Shown here in pieces: positions 10,280 to 18,657 of a stretch of 64,000 nt of DNA. This stretch comes from Bacteroidaceae bacterium. GTDB lineage: Bacteria > Bacteroidota > Bacteroidia > Bacteroidales > Bacteroidaceae. Each line of letters opens with the position of its first letter. Within the stretch, counting starts at the first letter, position 1. Under the pieces are notes generated by a model. It ran no database searches, was not told the origin of the DNA, and worked only from the letters and a program-made list of their open reading frames with translations. A program made the translations under genes and the position numbers. Location of the stretch: the NCBI GenBank assembly GCA_017555585.1, contig JAFZGA010000003.1, forward strand, positions 19,236 to 83,235, read 5' to 3'.

Positions 10280-11632
10280 ATGAGAAGATATTTATTCCTT
10301 GGTATATTGTCGTTGTTGCAATTCTGTGTTATTGCACAGGACAATGTCATAGATAGGGTTGAATGGGTTGTAGGTGACAAATGTATCCTGCGTTCCGATA
10401 TAGAGGATGCCATACGATTCTGGCAAGGCAACGGACGTAGATTTGAGGGTGATCCATATTGTGTGGTAGGCGAAGATCTTGCCGTACAGCAACTGTTCTT
10501 GCATCAGGCCGATCTGGACAGTATAATTGTTGATGAGGCTGATATCATGAGAAAGGTTGAGGCCCAGATGAGTGTCGTGATACAGAAAATCGGCTCTAAG
10601 GAGAAAATGGAGGAGTATTTCGACAAGAATTCTGCCGAAATCAGGGAAATGTACCGCGAACAGCTCTATAATATGGAGATGATGGAGCGTATGAAGATGA
10701 AAATCGTCGGCGAGATCAAAGTCTCTCCAATGCTTGTACGTCGTTTTTATGACTCATTGCCAAAGGATAGTCTTCCTTTTATTCAGCAGCAGGTCGAGGT
10801 TCAGGTCATAACACTCGAACCCGAGATGGATGTTGAAGAGATTGAAAGGGTGAAAGGCGAGTTGCGAGAGTATACTGAGCGTATAACAAGCGGAGAAACA
10901 AGTTTCTCGACATTGGCTCTGCTCTATTCCGAAGATCCAGGTTCTGCCCGTCGTGGTGGTGAATGTGATTTTATGGGCCGTGGTCAGTTGCAACCAGAGT
11001 TTGCTACAGTAGCATTCAGTCTTACCGATCCGAACAAGGTGTCAAAGATTGTTGAAACTGAATATGGTTTCCATATAATACAGCTTATCGAGAAGCGTGG
11101 CGACCGCGTGAAAGTGCGTCATATCTTGCGAAAGCCGCAATATTCAAGCGAGAATATCAAAAAGATGCTTGTACGTCTTGATTCTATTGCAATGGATATC
11201 AAAGACAAGAAGTTTACCTTTGAGGAGGGCGCGGAGATTATATCTCATGATAAGGATACACGAAACAATTATGGCATAATGTATAACAAGAATACGGCTT
11301 CATCTCACTTTGGATTGGACGAACTTCCTGTTGATGTGGCAAGAGTTGTCGATGGTCTTTCTGTGGGTGAGATATCACAGCCTTTTACCTGGCAACTTGA
11401 TAATGGTAAAACCGTATGTGCCATTGCCAAATTGAAGTCAAGGACCGATGCGCATGTTGCAACACTCAGTGAGGATTATGAGACACTCCAGTATATGTAT
11501 CAGTCAAAGCTCAGTGACGAACGCATTCAGGAGTGGATAAAGGAGAAGCAACAGAATACATATGTAAGAATTAATCGCGACAGTCACGAATGTGACTTTA
11601 TCTATCCTCATTGGAAATTCTTTGAGGAGTGA
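10280..11632 (+). CDS. SurA-type periplasmic chaperone / peptidyl-prolyl isomerase
   Basis: A periplasmic chaperone predicted to escort outer-membrane proteins to the BAM complex. ATG at 10280 gives a signal peptide (MRRYLFLGILSLLQFCVIAQ); the longer frame from 10250 lacks one. The N-terminal SurA helical domain contains DRVEWVVGDKCILRSDIE. A parvulin domain occupies roughly residues 170-280, with ALLYSEDPGSARRGGECDF, the GQLQPEFATVAF helix and YGFHIIQLIEKRGD. A second, shorter rotamase-like region follows. At 450 residues it is close to SurA. It is followed at 9 nt by an LptA/OstA-like gene, a typical envelope-biogenesis neighbourhood. Confidence 0.88.
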   Translation: MRRYLFLGILSLLQFCVIAQDNVIDRVEWVVGDKCILRSDIEDAIRFWQGNGRRFEGDPYCVVGEDLAVQQLFLHQADLDSIIVDEADIMRKVEAQMSVVIQKIGSKEKMEEYFDKNSAEIREMYREQLYNMEMMERMKMKIVGEIKVSPMLVRRFYDSLPKDSLPFIQQQVEVQVITLEPEMDVEEIERVKGELREYTERITSGETSFSTLALLYSEDPGSARRGGECDFMGRGQLQPEFATVAFSLTDPNKVSKIVETEYGFHIIQLIEKRGDRVKVRHILRKPQYSSENIKKMLVRLDSIAMDIKDKKFTFEEGAEIISHDKDTRNNYGIMYNKNTASSHFGLDELPVDVARVVDGLSVGEISQPFTWQLDNGKTVCAIAKLKSRTDAHVATLSEDYETLQYMYQSKLSDERIQEWIKEKQQNTYVRINRDSHECDFIYPHWKFFEE

Positions 11633-11641
11633 CAGTAGTCA

Positions 11642-13276
11642 ATGCATAGAATTTTATTATCCATATTTATATTATTGCTGCAGTTTCCTCTGTATTCGCA
11701 GGAGAATGTAGCCGGTGACAGCTCTTCGGTACGTTCAAAGAGCTTTATCCACATGTTGCATACCGATGTCACCCGTTTCGACGAAGCTATAAATCCCGAT
11801 GCATGGATATTGGTCGGTGATGTACGTTTCCGCCGAGACAGTATGTATATGTATTGTGACAGCGCGCATTACTTCCAGAAGAAGAATGCTTTCCAGGCAT
11901 TCGGTAATGTACGCATGGAGCAGGGTGATACACTCTTTCTGTATGGCGACTATCTCGATTATGACGGTGATGTCAATCTTGCCCGTGTACGTCATAATGT
12001 AAAGCTTATAGATAAAAATACGACTCTAACAACGGATAGTCTCGATTTTGACAGAAATGAGAACCTCGGTTTTTTCACCGAGCATGGTACTTTACATGAT
12101 GGAGAAAGTGTCCTCACTTCCAATTATGGAGAGTATGATGTAGATACAAAAGATGCCTTTTTCCAGTATGATGTGAGTCTTGAGCATCCTAAATTCAAGA
12201 TGCTTTCCGATACGTTGTTGTATAATACCGACAGTAAGGTCGCTACAATTTTGGGACCGACCAACATATATAGCGATGACAGCGAGATATATTCCGAAAA
12301 AGGACGTTATAATACTGCGGAAAGGCTGGCTTATCTGCTCGACCGTTCGGTGTTGTATAATGAAAGCAAGAATGTTACAGCCGATTCCATATATTACGAT
12401 ATGCAGAGCGGCTATAGCGAAGTGTTCGGAAATATTGTGTTTAACGATACTGTGAACCGTAACATGCTGTCAGGCGAGTATGCCTATCTGAATGAAGTTG
12501 TCGATTCGGCCTATGTTACCGGCAGGGCTGTTGTTACCGACTATTCTCAGCGTGATTCGCTTTTTATGCATGCAGATACCATCTGGGTTGTTTCGTACAA
12601 TGTAGATACCGATTCTTTATATCGTCAAATAAGGGCATATAATAAGGTGAGCGCATGGGGAAAGGAGATGCAGGCAATATGCGACTCTCTTGTTTTCGAT
12701 TCCCGCGATACATGCATGACCATGTATAAGGACCCTATTATGTGGAACAAGGGAGTGCAACTGCTCGGAGAAAAAATAGATATCTATTTGGATACAGCTT
12801 CAATCGACTGGGTGCATGTGGTCAACCAGACACTTTATGCCGAGCGCATATCTGACGATGACTATAATCAGGTGAAAGGTCAGGAGATGAAATTCTTCTT
12901 TAAGGACGGCAAGCTGTGCGAGATGCAGGTTATAGGAAGCGTGGAGATTATTTTTTATCCAATAGATGAAGCTGATGATTCTCATGTGGGTATGAATACC
13001 ATGGTTTCCGGACGTGCAATTGTTTATCTGGCCGAAGGTCAGGTCGAAAAGATGGTCGTTCCGAACGAGGCTACAGGAATTTTTTATCCGATGGGGCAAA
13101 GGCCTGCCGATAAACGTTTGCTTGATAATTTCGCATGGTTCGATTATGCACGCCCACGTAGCAAGGAGGATATTTTCAATTGGCGAGGCAAACATTCTGA
13201 TATGCAGTTGAAGCTTATCAGAAAAGATGATATACCGTTGCCTACTTTGGAACGTTTTAAAGAAAAGAAGAAATAA
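11642..13276 (+). CDS. OstA/LptA-like periplasmic protein
   Basis: A secreted 544-residue protein with a signal peptide (MHRILLSIFILLLQFPLYSQ). It consists of repeated short beta segments of the LptA/OstA-N type, such as GDVRFRRDSMYMYCDSAHY, FGNVRMEQGDTLFLYGDYL and VFGNIVFNDTVNRNMLSGEYAY. This domain forms the beta-jellyroll bridge for lipopolysaccharide transport. The Bacteroidetes version is much longer than E. coli LptA (about 185 residues), so whether it is the actual Lpt bridge or a related protein is unsettled. Genes for chaperones lie upstream and mutL downstream, and the next gene begins 2 nt after its stop. Confidence 0.8.
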   Translation: MHRILLSIFILLLQFPLYSQENVAGDSSSVRSKSFIHMLHTDVTRFDEAINPDAWILVGDVRFRRDSMYMYCDSAHYFQKKNAFQAFGNVRMEQGDTLFLYGDYLDYDGDVNLARVRHNVKLIDKNTTLTTDSLDFDRNENLGFFTEHGTLHDGESVLTSNYGEYDVDTKDAFFQYDVSLEHPKFKMLSDTLLYNTDSKVATILGPTNIYSDDSEIYSEKGRYNTAERLAYLLDRSVLYNESKNVTADSIYYDMQSGYSEVFGNIVFNDTVNRNMLSGEYAYLNEVVDSAYVTGRAVVTDYSQRDSLFMHADTIWVVSYNVDTDSLYRQIRAYNKVSAWGKEMQAICDSLVFDSRDTCMTMYKDPIMWNKGVQLLGEKIDIYLDTASIDWVHVVNQTLYAERISDDDYNQVKGQEMKFFFKDGKLCEMQVIGSVEIIFYPIDEADDSHVGMNTMVSGRAIVYLAEGQVEKMVVPNEATGIFYPMGQRPADKRLLDNFAWFDYARPRSKEDIFNWRGKHSDMQLKLIRKDDIPLPTLERFKEKKK

Positions 13277-13278
13277 CT

Positions 13279-13575
13279 ATGGGAATGTTCAAGATGCGCG
13301 AACCGCGCAAATTCAATCATAAATATATCTTCGTTGACGAGCGTAAAGAGAAACTTGACAAGATTGTAGAGAGTGCCAAGCGCGATTTGGGTATGTTGCC
13401 TCCTCGTGAGGAGGGATACAGCGAACGCCTGCATGGTGCATTTTCTGCCGAAAATTCTCATGTCGCACGTCGTAAAGCCAACGGTACACGCATTACAACA
13501 CGTGTTGCGGTCGCTGCATTGATTGTGTGTGTGTTCTTGCTCTGTTATATATTGAGAGGTGTCTTTGTGTTTTAA
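13279..13575 (+). CDS. Small single-pass membrane protein, function unknown
   Basis: A 98-residue protein with a basic, hydrophilic N-terminal part (MREPRKFNHKYIFVDERKEK) and one C-terminal transmembrane helix (about residues 76-96, VAVAALIVCVFLLCYIL), suggesting a tail-anchored or C-terminally anchored topology. The start lies 2 nt after the OstA-like stop and the end 12 nt before mutL, so it is co-transcribed and very probably real. I recognise the FNHKYIFVDERKEKL pattern as common to Bacteroidetes proteins but cannot name a function. Confidence 0.75.
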   Translation: MGMFKMREPRKFNHKYIFVDERKEKLDKIVESAKRDLGMLPPREEGYSERLHGAFSAENSHVARRKANGTRITTRVAVAALIVCVFLLCYILRGVFVF

Positions 13576-13587
13576 TTCTGATTGTGC

Positions 13588-15432
13588 ATGAAAGATATAA
13601 TACAGTTATTACCCGATTCTGTTGCCAACCAGATTGCGGCAGGAGAGGTAGTCCAGCGCCCTTCGTCTGTAGTCAAGGAACTGATGGAGAACTCTGTCGA
13701 CGCAGGAGCAACAAAAGTACAGGTTGTCGTTTCCGATGGCGGACGGACATTAATACAGGTTATCGATGACGGAAAAGGAATGTCCGAGATTGATGCACGT
13801 CTTGCCTTTGAACGTCATGCAACATCGAAGATAAAGTCTGCCGAAGATCTTTTCTCGCTTTCTACGATGGGATTCCGTGGCGAAGCTCTTGCCTCTATTG
13901 CGGCTGTGGCGCAGGTGGAGCTTTTGACAAAGCGTCCCGATGATGAGCTGGGAACCAATGTGGTTATCTCCGGTTCAGTACTTGAAACACAGGAACCTGT
14001 AATGGTGCCGGCCGGCAGTAATTTCAAGGTCAAGAATCTTTTTTACAATATTCCGGCGAGGCGTAAGTTCTTGAAGTCGATTCAGACGGAATTTAACAAT
14101 ATTGTGACAGAGTTTGAACGTGTCGCGCTCATTAATTGCGGAATTGAATTTACGCTTTCGCATAATGGTGCCGAAATAGTGTCGTTGCCTCCCTCTTCTT
14201 TCCGACAAAGGATTGTCAATCTGTTCGGAAAGAAAATAAACCAGCAGTTGGTCGAGGTTGAGGTTACTACTCCTATTATAAATGTAAAAGGTTTCGTGGG
14301 AACTCCTGAAAGTGCACGCAAGAAAGGCGTATTGCAATACTTCTTTGTGAACGGCAGATACATGCGCCATCCATATTTTGCCAAGGCTGTTAATAGTGCC
14401 TTTGAGGATATTATACCGCAAGGCGAACAGGTGCCGTTTTTCTTGTGTATAAATGTCGATCCTTCACGTATCGATGTCAATATCCATCCAACCAAGACCG
14501 AAATAAAGTTTGAGGATGAGTCCGATCTTTGGAAGATCATCTCTGCGGCTGTTCGTGAGGCATTGGGCCGCTTTAATGCAGCTCCAAGTCTTGAATTCGA
14601 TGACGATAATATCCCCGAAATACCTGTGATGGATATTTCCGGTGGCAATACAGCGCCGGTTGCGGCACCACGTGTCTCGTATAATCCGGGATACAATCCT
14701 TTCAAGAACAGAATGCCCGATTACAGGACTGCCGGCGGTTCGTGGGAGATGATGTATGAAGATACGGTGGACAGAAAGCCGCTTGATTTGTCTCCTTTCG
14801 AGGATCTGCCCGAGGTTGACACGCCTGCTGCGTGTAATGCGGCTGATGATGTGGCGTTTGCCGAAGAGTACGTTCCTATGTCGCAATATAAAGGGCAGTA
14901 TATACTCATTCCGGTAAAGTCCGGTCTTATGTGGGTACACCAGCGTCGTGCGCACATGAGAGTTCTGTTTGAAAAATATAGAGAGCAGATGGCCGATAAG
15001 CCTGCCGTATCGCAAGGACTGCTTTTCCCTGATAGGTTGGATGTGACGGTCAATGAAGCCGCGACCATAGACAATGTGCAGGATGAACTTGCTGCATTGG
15101 GCTTTGACATATCCTCTTTGGGTGGCGGCTCATTTGCCATAAATGGAGTACCTGCCGGAATCGAGGGGCTCTCTCCTGTCGATTTGCTTATGGAGATTGT
15201 TCATGGTGTCATGGACGAGACAAACGGTGCAAAAACAAGGATAGATGAGCGTATTGCCTTGTCGATGGCGAAACAGGTTGCGATTGTAACCGGCCAATTG
15301 CTGTCGCAGGAGGAGATGACGACACTGGTCGATGATCTGTTCCGTACATCAATGCCGTCTATTGCTCCTGACGGTTCAACGGTAGTCTATATAATGCCGG
15401 ATAAGGATATTGAACGCAATTTTTCAAGATAG
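13588..15432 (+). CDS. mutL: DNA mismatch repair protein MutL
   Basis: GHKL ATPase that couples MutS mismatch recognition to strand removal. ATG at 13588 gives the canonical MKDIIQLLPDSVANQIAAGEV; an in-frame TTG 6 nt upstream is less likely. ATPase motifs are complete: ENSVDAG, DDGKGM, RHATSK and GFRGEAL. The C-terminal dimerisation domain begins after a linker around residue 430. The position that carries DQHAxxE in endonuclease-type MutL reads HQRRAH (His451-His456) here, so the metal-binding nuclease motif is degenerate. Length of 614 is normal. It ends the operon at a strong terminator. Confidence 0.95.
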   Translation: MKDIIQLLPDSVANQIAAGEVVQRPSSVVKELMENSVDAGATKVQVVVSDGGRTLIQVIDDGKGMSEIDARLAFERHATSKIKSAEDLFSLSTMGFRGEALASIAAVAQVELLTKRPDDELGTNVVISGSVLETQEPVMVPAGSNFKVKNLFYNIPARRKFLKSIQTEFNNIVTEFERVALINCGIEFTLSHNGAEIVSLPPSSFRQRIVNLFGKKINQQLVEVEVTTPIINVKGFVGTPESARKKGVLQYFFVNGRYMRHPYFAKAVNSAFEDIIPQGEQVPFFLCINVDPSRIDVNIHPTKTEIKFEDESDLWKIISAAVREALGRFNAAPSLEFDDDNIPEIPVMDISGGNTAPVAAPRVSYNPGYNPFKNRMPDYRTAGGSWEMMYEDTVDRKPLDLSPFEDLPEVDTPAACNAADDVAFAEEYVPMSQYKGQYILIPVKSGLMWVHQRRAHMRVLFEKYREQMADKPAVSQGLLFPDRLDVTVNEAATIDNVQDELAALGFDISSLGGGSFAINGVPAGIEGLSPVDLLMEIVHGVMDETNGAKTRIDERIALSMAKQVAIVTGQLLSQEEMTTLVDDLFRTSMPSIAPDGSTVVYIMPDKDIERNFSR

Positions 15433-15455
15433 TCGAATATAAATCAGTTTATGCA

Positions 15456-15502
15456 TATGGAACCTTCTTTTCCTTATAAGGGCGGAAGGTTCTTTTTTTT
15501 GT
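15456..15502 (+). terminator. Rho-independent terminator of mutL
   Basis: An 8-bp stem (15460-15467 with 15485-15492), with a further inner palindrome, is followed by eight T (15493-15500). Confidence 0.87.
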
Positions 15503-15627
15503 GCGTGCCGTATGGCTACTTTGTAATAAATATCGATTGCACCATGTTGCAGGCAAACAATTGTCTGTGTTGTTTGTTCCTATGATATGTTATGAAAATA
15601 AAAAAGTAAATTTAAATTGATTAAGCT

Positions 15628-16779
15628 ATGAAGAAAATTATGCTTTCTCTGGCTATTGCCGGTTCAGTGGTGTTTTCTTATGCTCAAGAAGTCGTTGTTG
15701 AGGAGATTGTACTTCCTTTGAAAGAGCATAGTGTCGAAACGAATCGTTTTGGTGCCAACTGGTTTATTGACGTGAACGGTGGTATTAATCTTTACAATGG
15801 CGTAGTTACAAAGGGCGAAAGCCCGTTCAAGCACATTTCTCCTAACGTGAATGCGCATTTTGGTAAATGGCATACTCCCGGTTTCGGTTGGAGGGTGGGC
15901 TATAACGGCCTTAATATGAAATGTTACAAAGATGGCGAACACACCTCTTTGGCGGTGTTTCACTATGATGCTCTCCTTAATTTGACAAATCTGTGCTGTG
16001 GTTATAAAGAAGACCGTGTCTACAACGCTATCCCTTATATTGGTTTCGGCTGGGCAGGACGACGTGCCTATAGCTACGAGGATTGGTCTGGCCTTTCGGG
16101 CAGTTTGGTTGCCAATTATGGCCTTATCAATACATTTCGTATAGCCGAACGTTGGGCAATCAATCTTGAACTCGAAGGGTATTTCTTCCGTAACGGTTTC
16201 AGCGGTATTGCCGGTTCTGAAGGACATGATATGATGTGGAGTGTTTCTGCTGGTGTCACATTCCGTCTTGGTAAGCCAGGTTGGAATCATTCGGTAGATG
16301 TGCCGGCTGCTATGGCGGTTTACGGAAGTGTTATAGCTGATCTTGAAACCGGTTTGGCTGATGCTGATGCAAGGAACAGGAAAGCGCATGCCGAAATTGT
16401 GAATCTCAAGAATCAGCTTGATGCGGCAGAGAGAAAATGTTCACAACTTGCCTGCAAACCGCATTTCGTTGATGTTGAACAGTCGGTGTTCTTCCCATTC
16501 GGTTCGGCGGTTCTGGACTCAAAGAAGGAAGAGTTGAATATAAAGGCCTATGCTGAGGCTGCAAAAGCGGCAGGTGTGAAGTTGCGTGTTGTCGGCTATG
16601 CTGATACTGTCGGCCCTGAGGAGTATAACAAGGAACTCTCTTTGCAGCGTGCAGAAACTGTCGCCGGAATGTTGCGTGCCAATGGTGCCGAGGTTGTATC
16701 TGCTACCGGTCAAGGTGAATCGAGTGATTACAGCACTAAATACCTGAATCGTCGTGCTATCATCGAAATCGTAAAATAA
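15628..16779 (+). CDS. OmpA-family outer membrane protein
   Basis: A 383-residue protein with signal peptide (MKKIMLSLAIAGSVVFSYAQ). The N-terminal part (about 25-225) has alternating aromatic/hydrophobic beta strands consistent with a small outer-membrane barrel. A short coiled segment (about 233-275) contains two Cys. The C-terminal OmpA-like peptidoglycan-binding domain has VFFPFGSAVLD, VVGYADTVGPEEYNKELSLQRAETV and a final LNRRAIIEIV, matching the family's NxxLSxxRAxxV pattern. It probably anchors the outer membrane to peptidoglycan. It is a stand-alone gene between two terminators. About 120 nt upstream nothing matches the promoter consensus well. Confidence 0.88.
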   Translation: MKKIMLSLAIAGSVVFSYAQEVVVEEIVLPLKEHSVETNRFGANWFIDVNGGINLYNGVVTKGESPFKHISPNVNAHFGKWHTPGFGWRVGYNGLNMKCYKDGEHTSLAVFHYDALLNLTNLCCGYKEDRVYNAIPYIGFGWAGRRAYSYEDWSGLSGSLVANYGLINTFRIAERWAINLELEGYFFRNGFSGIAGSEGHDMMWSVSAGVTFRLGKPGWNHSVDVPAAMAVYGSVIADLETGLADADARNRKAHAEIVNLKNQLDAAERKCSQLACKPHFVDVEQSVFFPFGSAVLDSKKEELNIKAYAEAAKAAGVKLRVVGYADTVGPEEYNKELSLQRAETVAGMLRANGAEVVSATGQGESSDYSTKYLNRRAIIEIVK

Positions 16780-16794
16780 CGTATAGTATTCTAC

Positions 16795-16836
16795 TTGTGC
16801 AAAGTGGGCTTATGGGCCCATTTTGTGCTTTTTTTG
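16795..16836 (+). terminator. Terminator of the OmpA-family gene
   Basis: A stem centred on 16804-16809 with 16816-16821, extended by G-T pairs to about 16798-16829, is followed by TTTTTTT. Confidence 0.8.
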
Positions 16837-16864
16837 ATTTTTAAATAAAAAAAACATTGAAAAA

Positions 16865-16897
16865 TTTGGTGGTTGTAATTATTTGCAGTACTTTTGC
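16865..16897 (+). promoter_or_regulatory. Promoter of the tRNA-Val pair
   Basis: TTTG at 16865-16868, exactly 20 nt, then TACTTTTG at 16889-16896: a textbook Bacteroidetes promoter. TTTGC/ATC/GCAAA (16893-16905) forms an inverted repeat across the expected transcription start. Confidence 0.8.
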
Positions 16898-16923
16898 ATC
16901 GCAAATGAGAATTGCAACTTATT

Positions 16924-16998
16924 GGACGTTTAGCTCAGCTGGTTTAGAGCATCTGCCTTACAAGCAGAGGGTCGGCGGTTCGAATCCGTCAACGTCCA
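16924..16998 (+). tRNA. tRNA-Val (anticodon TAC)
   Basis: Complete cloverleaf. The acceptor stem is GGACGTT (16924-16930) with AACGTCC (16991-16997), discriminator A. The anticodon loop CTTACAA carries TAC, and the T arm is GGCGGTTCGAATCCGTC. The genomic sequence continues CCA (16999-17001), so the 3' end is encoded. It is identical over 75 nt to the next gene. Confidence 0.96.
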
Positions 16999-17018
16999 CC
17001 ATAAACAATTGAAATATC

Positions 17019-17093
17019 GGACGTTTAGCTCAGCTGGTTTAGAGCATCTGCCTTACAAGCAGAGGGTCGGCGGTTCGAATCCGTCAACGTCCA
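17019..17093 (+). tRNA. tRNA-Val (anticodon TAC), second copy
   Basis: Identical over all 75 nt to the copy at 16924. It lies 17 nt after the encoded CCA of the first. Here the discriminator A is followed by CGA, so CCA is not encoded and must be added. A hairpin terminator follows directly. Confidence 0.96.
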
Positions 17094-17099
17094 CGAAGC

Positions 17100-17132
17100 C
17101 GACCTACGCAAAGCGTGGGTTATTTTTTTTTA
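17100..17132 (+). terminator. Terminator of the tRNA-Val operon
   Basis: An 8-bp stem (17102-17109 with 17113-17120, one G-T pair) with a 3-nt loop, then a run of T (17123-17131). Confidence 0.87.
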
Positions 17133-17226
17133 CTCTTATTGCATAATTTTTTATCCATTGGGTCACAATTTGTGTAATTTTTGATAAACTTTGTGTCGGC
17201 AATGAGTGTTTATGGCTAAAAAGTGC

Positions 17227-17234
17227 TATTTTTG
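17227..17234 (+). promoter_or_regulatory. -7 box of the purB promoter
   Basis: TATTTTTG at 17227-17234 matches TAnnTTTG and lies 33 nt before the purB ATG. No clean -33 TTTG is present at the expected spacing. Confidence 0.5.
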
Positions 17235-17266
17235 TAACGAAAAACGTTTTTTTAATAAATAGTATA

Positions 17267-18613
17267 ATGGAACTTGATATTCTAATAGCAATATCTCCTA
17301 TTGATGGTCGTTATAGGGGTAAGGCAGAGCCGTTTGCAGGCTATTTTTCTGAGTATGCACTTATTAAATACCGTGTCTTTGTGGAGATAGAGTATTTCAT
17401 CGCTCTATGTGAATTGCCGATACCTCAGCTTGAAGGTATGGACAAGACTCTTTTCCCACGTCTTCGCGATATATACAAGAATTTTACATTGGAGAATGCA
17501 ACACGTGTAAAGGATATAGAAAAGGTTACCAACCACGATGTTAAGGCTGTTGAATATTTTATTAAGGAGCAGTTCGATGCTATCGGTGGTCTTGATGCCT
17601 ATAAGGAATTCATTCACTTCGGTCTTACATCACAGGATATAAACAATACATCTGTTCCTTGCTCTATAAAGGATGCTCTTAACGATGTCTATTATCCTGC
17701 GGTTGAAGAGTTGATTGCTCAGCTCAAGGAGTATGCACAGGCTTGGGAAAACATTCCGATGCTTGCACGCACACATGGCCAGCCTGCTTCTCCGACCCGT
17801 CTTGGCAAGGAGGTAATGGTATTCGTTTACCGCTTGGAGACACAGCTTGCCGAGCTTAAGAGATGCGTTATTTCTGCAAAATTCGGCGGTGCTACAGGTA
17901 ACTTCAATGCGCACAGAGTCGCATATCCTTCAATTGATTGGAAGGCTTTTGCAAACAGGTTCGTTCAGGAGAATCTTGGTTTGCAGCGCGAGCAGTACAC
18001 TACACAGATTTCAAACTATGATAACCTTGCTGCACTGTTCGATGCAATGCGTCGCGTGAACATCATTATCATGGATATGGATAAGGATTTCTGGCAGTAT
18101 ATATCAAACGAGTTCTTCAAGCAGAAGATCAAGGCCGGCGAGGTAGGTTCAAGTGCTATGCCTCACAAGGTAAATCCTATCGACTTCGAGAACAGCGAGG
18201 GTAACCTTGGTATTGCAAATGCAATTCTCGACCATCTGTCAATGAAATTGCCTATCTCACGTTTGCAACGCGACCTTACCGACTCTACTGTGTTGCGTAA
18301 TGTAGGTGTTCCTATGGGCCACATGCTTATTGCAATCAAGAGCTCGCTTGTAGGCTTGCGCAAATTGCTTCTCAATGAGAGTGCAATATATGACGAACTC
18401 GACAACTGCTGGAGTGTCTGTGCCGAAGGTATCCAGACAATTCTTCGCAGAGAGGCATATCCTAACCCTTACGAGGCATTGAAAGCCTTGACACGTACCA
18501 ATGAGGGTATAAATCAGAATACATTGCTTCAGTTTATCGATGGTCTTGATGTTTCTGAGAGTGTAAAAGAGGAGTTGCGTGCAATCACACCTCATTCATA
18601 CACTGGCTTATAA
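17267..18613 (+). CDS. purB: Adenylosuccinate lyase
   Basis: Cytosolic lyase acting twice in purine synthesis: SAICAR to AICAR, and adenylosuccinate to AMP. The fumarase/aspartase superfamily signature GSSAMPHKVNPIDFENSEGN is intact around residues 297-316, carrying the flexible catalytic Ser loop. The ARTHGQPASPT segment provides the catalytic His. The length of 448 matches the E. coli-type enzyme. A predicted promoter precedes it and a pseudouridine synthase gene follows at 44 nt. Confidence 0.96.
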   Translation: MELDILIAISPIDGRYRGKAEPFAGYFSEYALIKYRVFVEIEYFIALCELPIPQLEGMDKTLFPRLRDIYKNFTLENATRVKDIEKVTNHDVKAVEYFIKEQFDAIGGLDAYKEFIHFGLTSQDINNTSVPCSIKDALNDVYYPAVEELIAQLKEYAQAWENIPMLARTHGQPASPTRLGKEVMVFVYRLETQLAELKRCVISAKFGGATGNFNAHRVAYPSIDWKAFANRFVQENLGLQREQYTTQISNYDNLAALFDAMRRVNIIIMDMDKDFWQYISNEFFKQKIKAGEVGSSAMPHKVNPIDFENSEGNLGIANAILDHLSMKLPISRLQRDLTDSTVLRNVGVPMGHMLIAIKSSLVGLRKLLLNESAIYDELDNCWSVCAEGIQTILRREAYPNPYEALKALTRTNEGINQNTLLQFIDGLDVSESVKEELRAITPHSYTGL

Positions 18614-18657
18614 GAATATTTAATTTTGGACCGTGAGGTTCGTAAAGATATTTTCAA

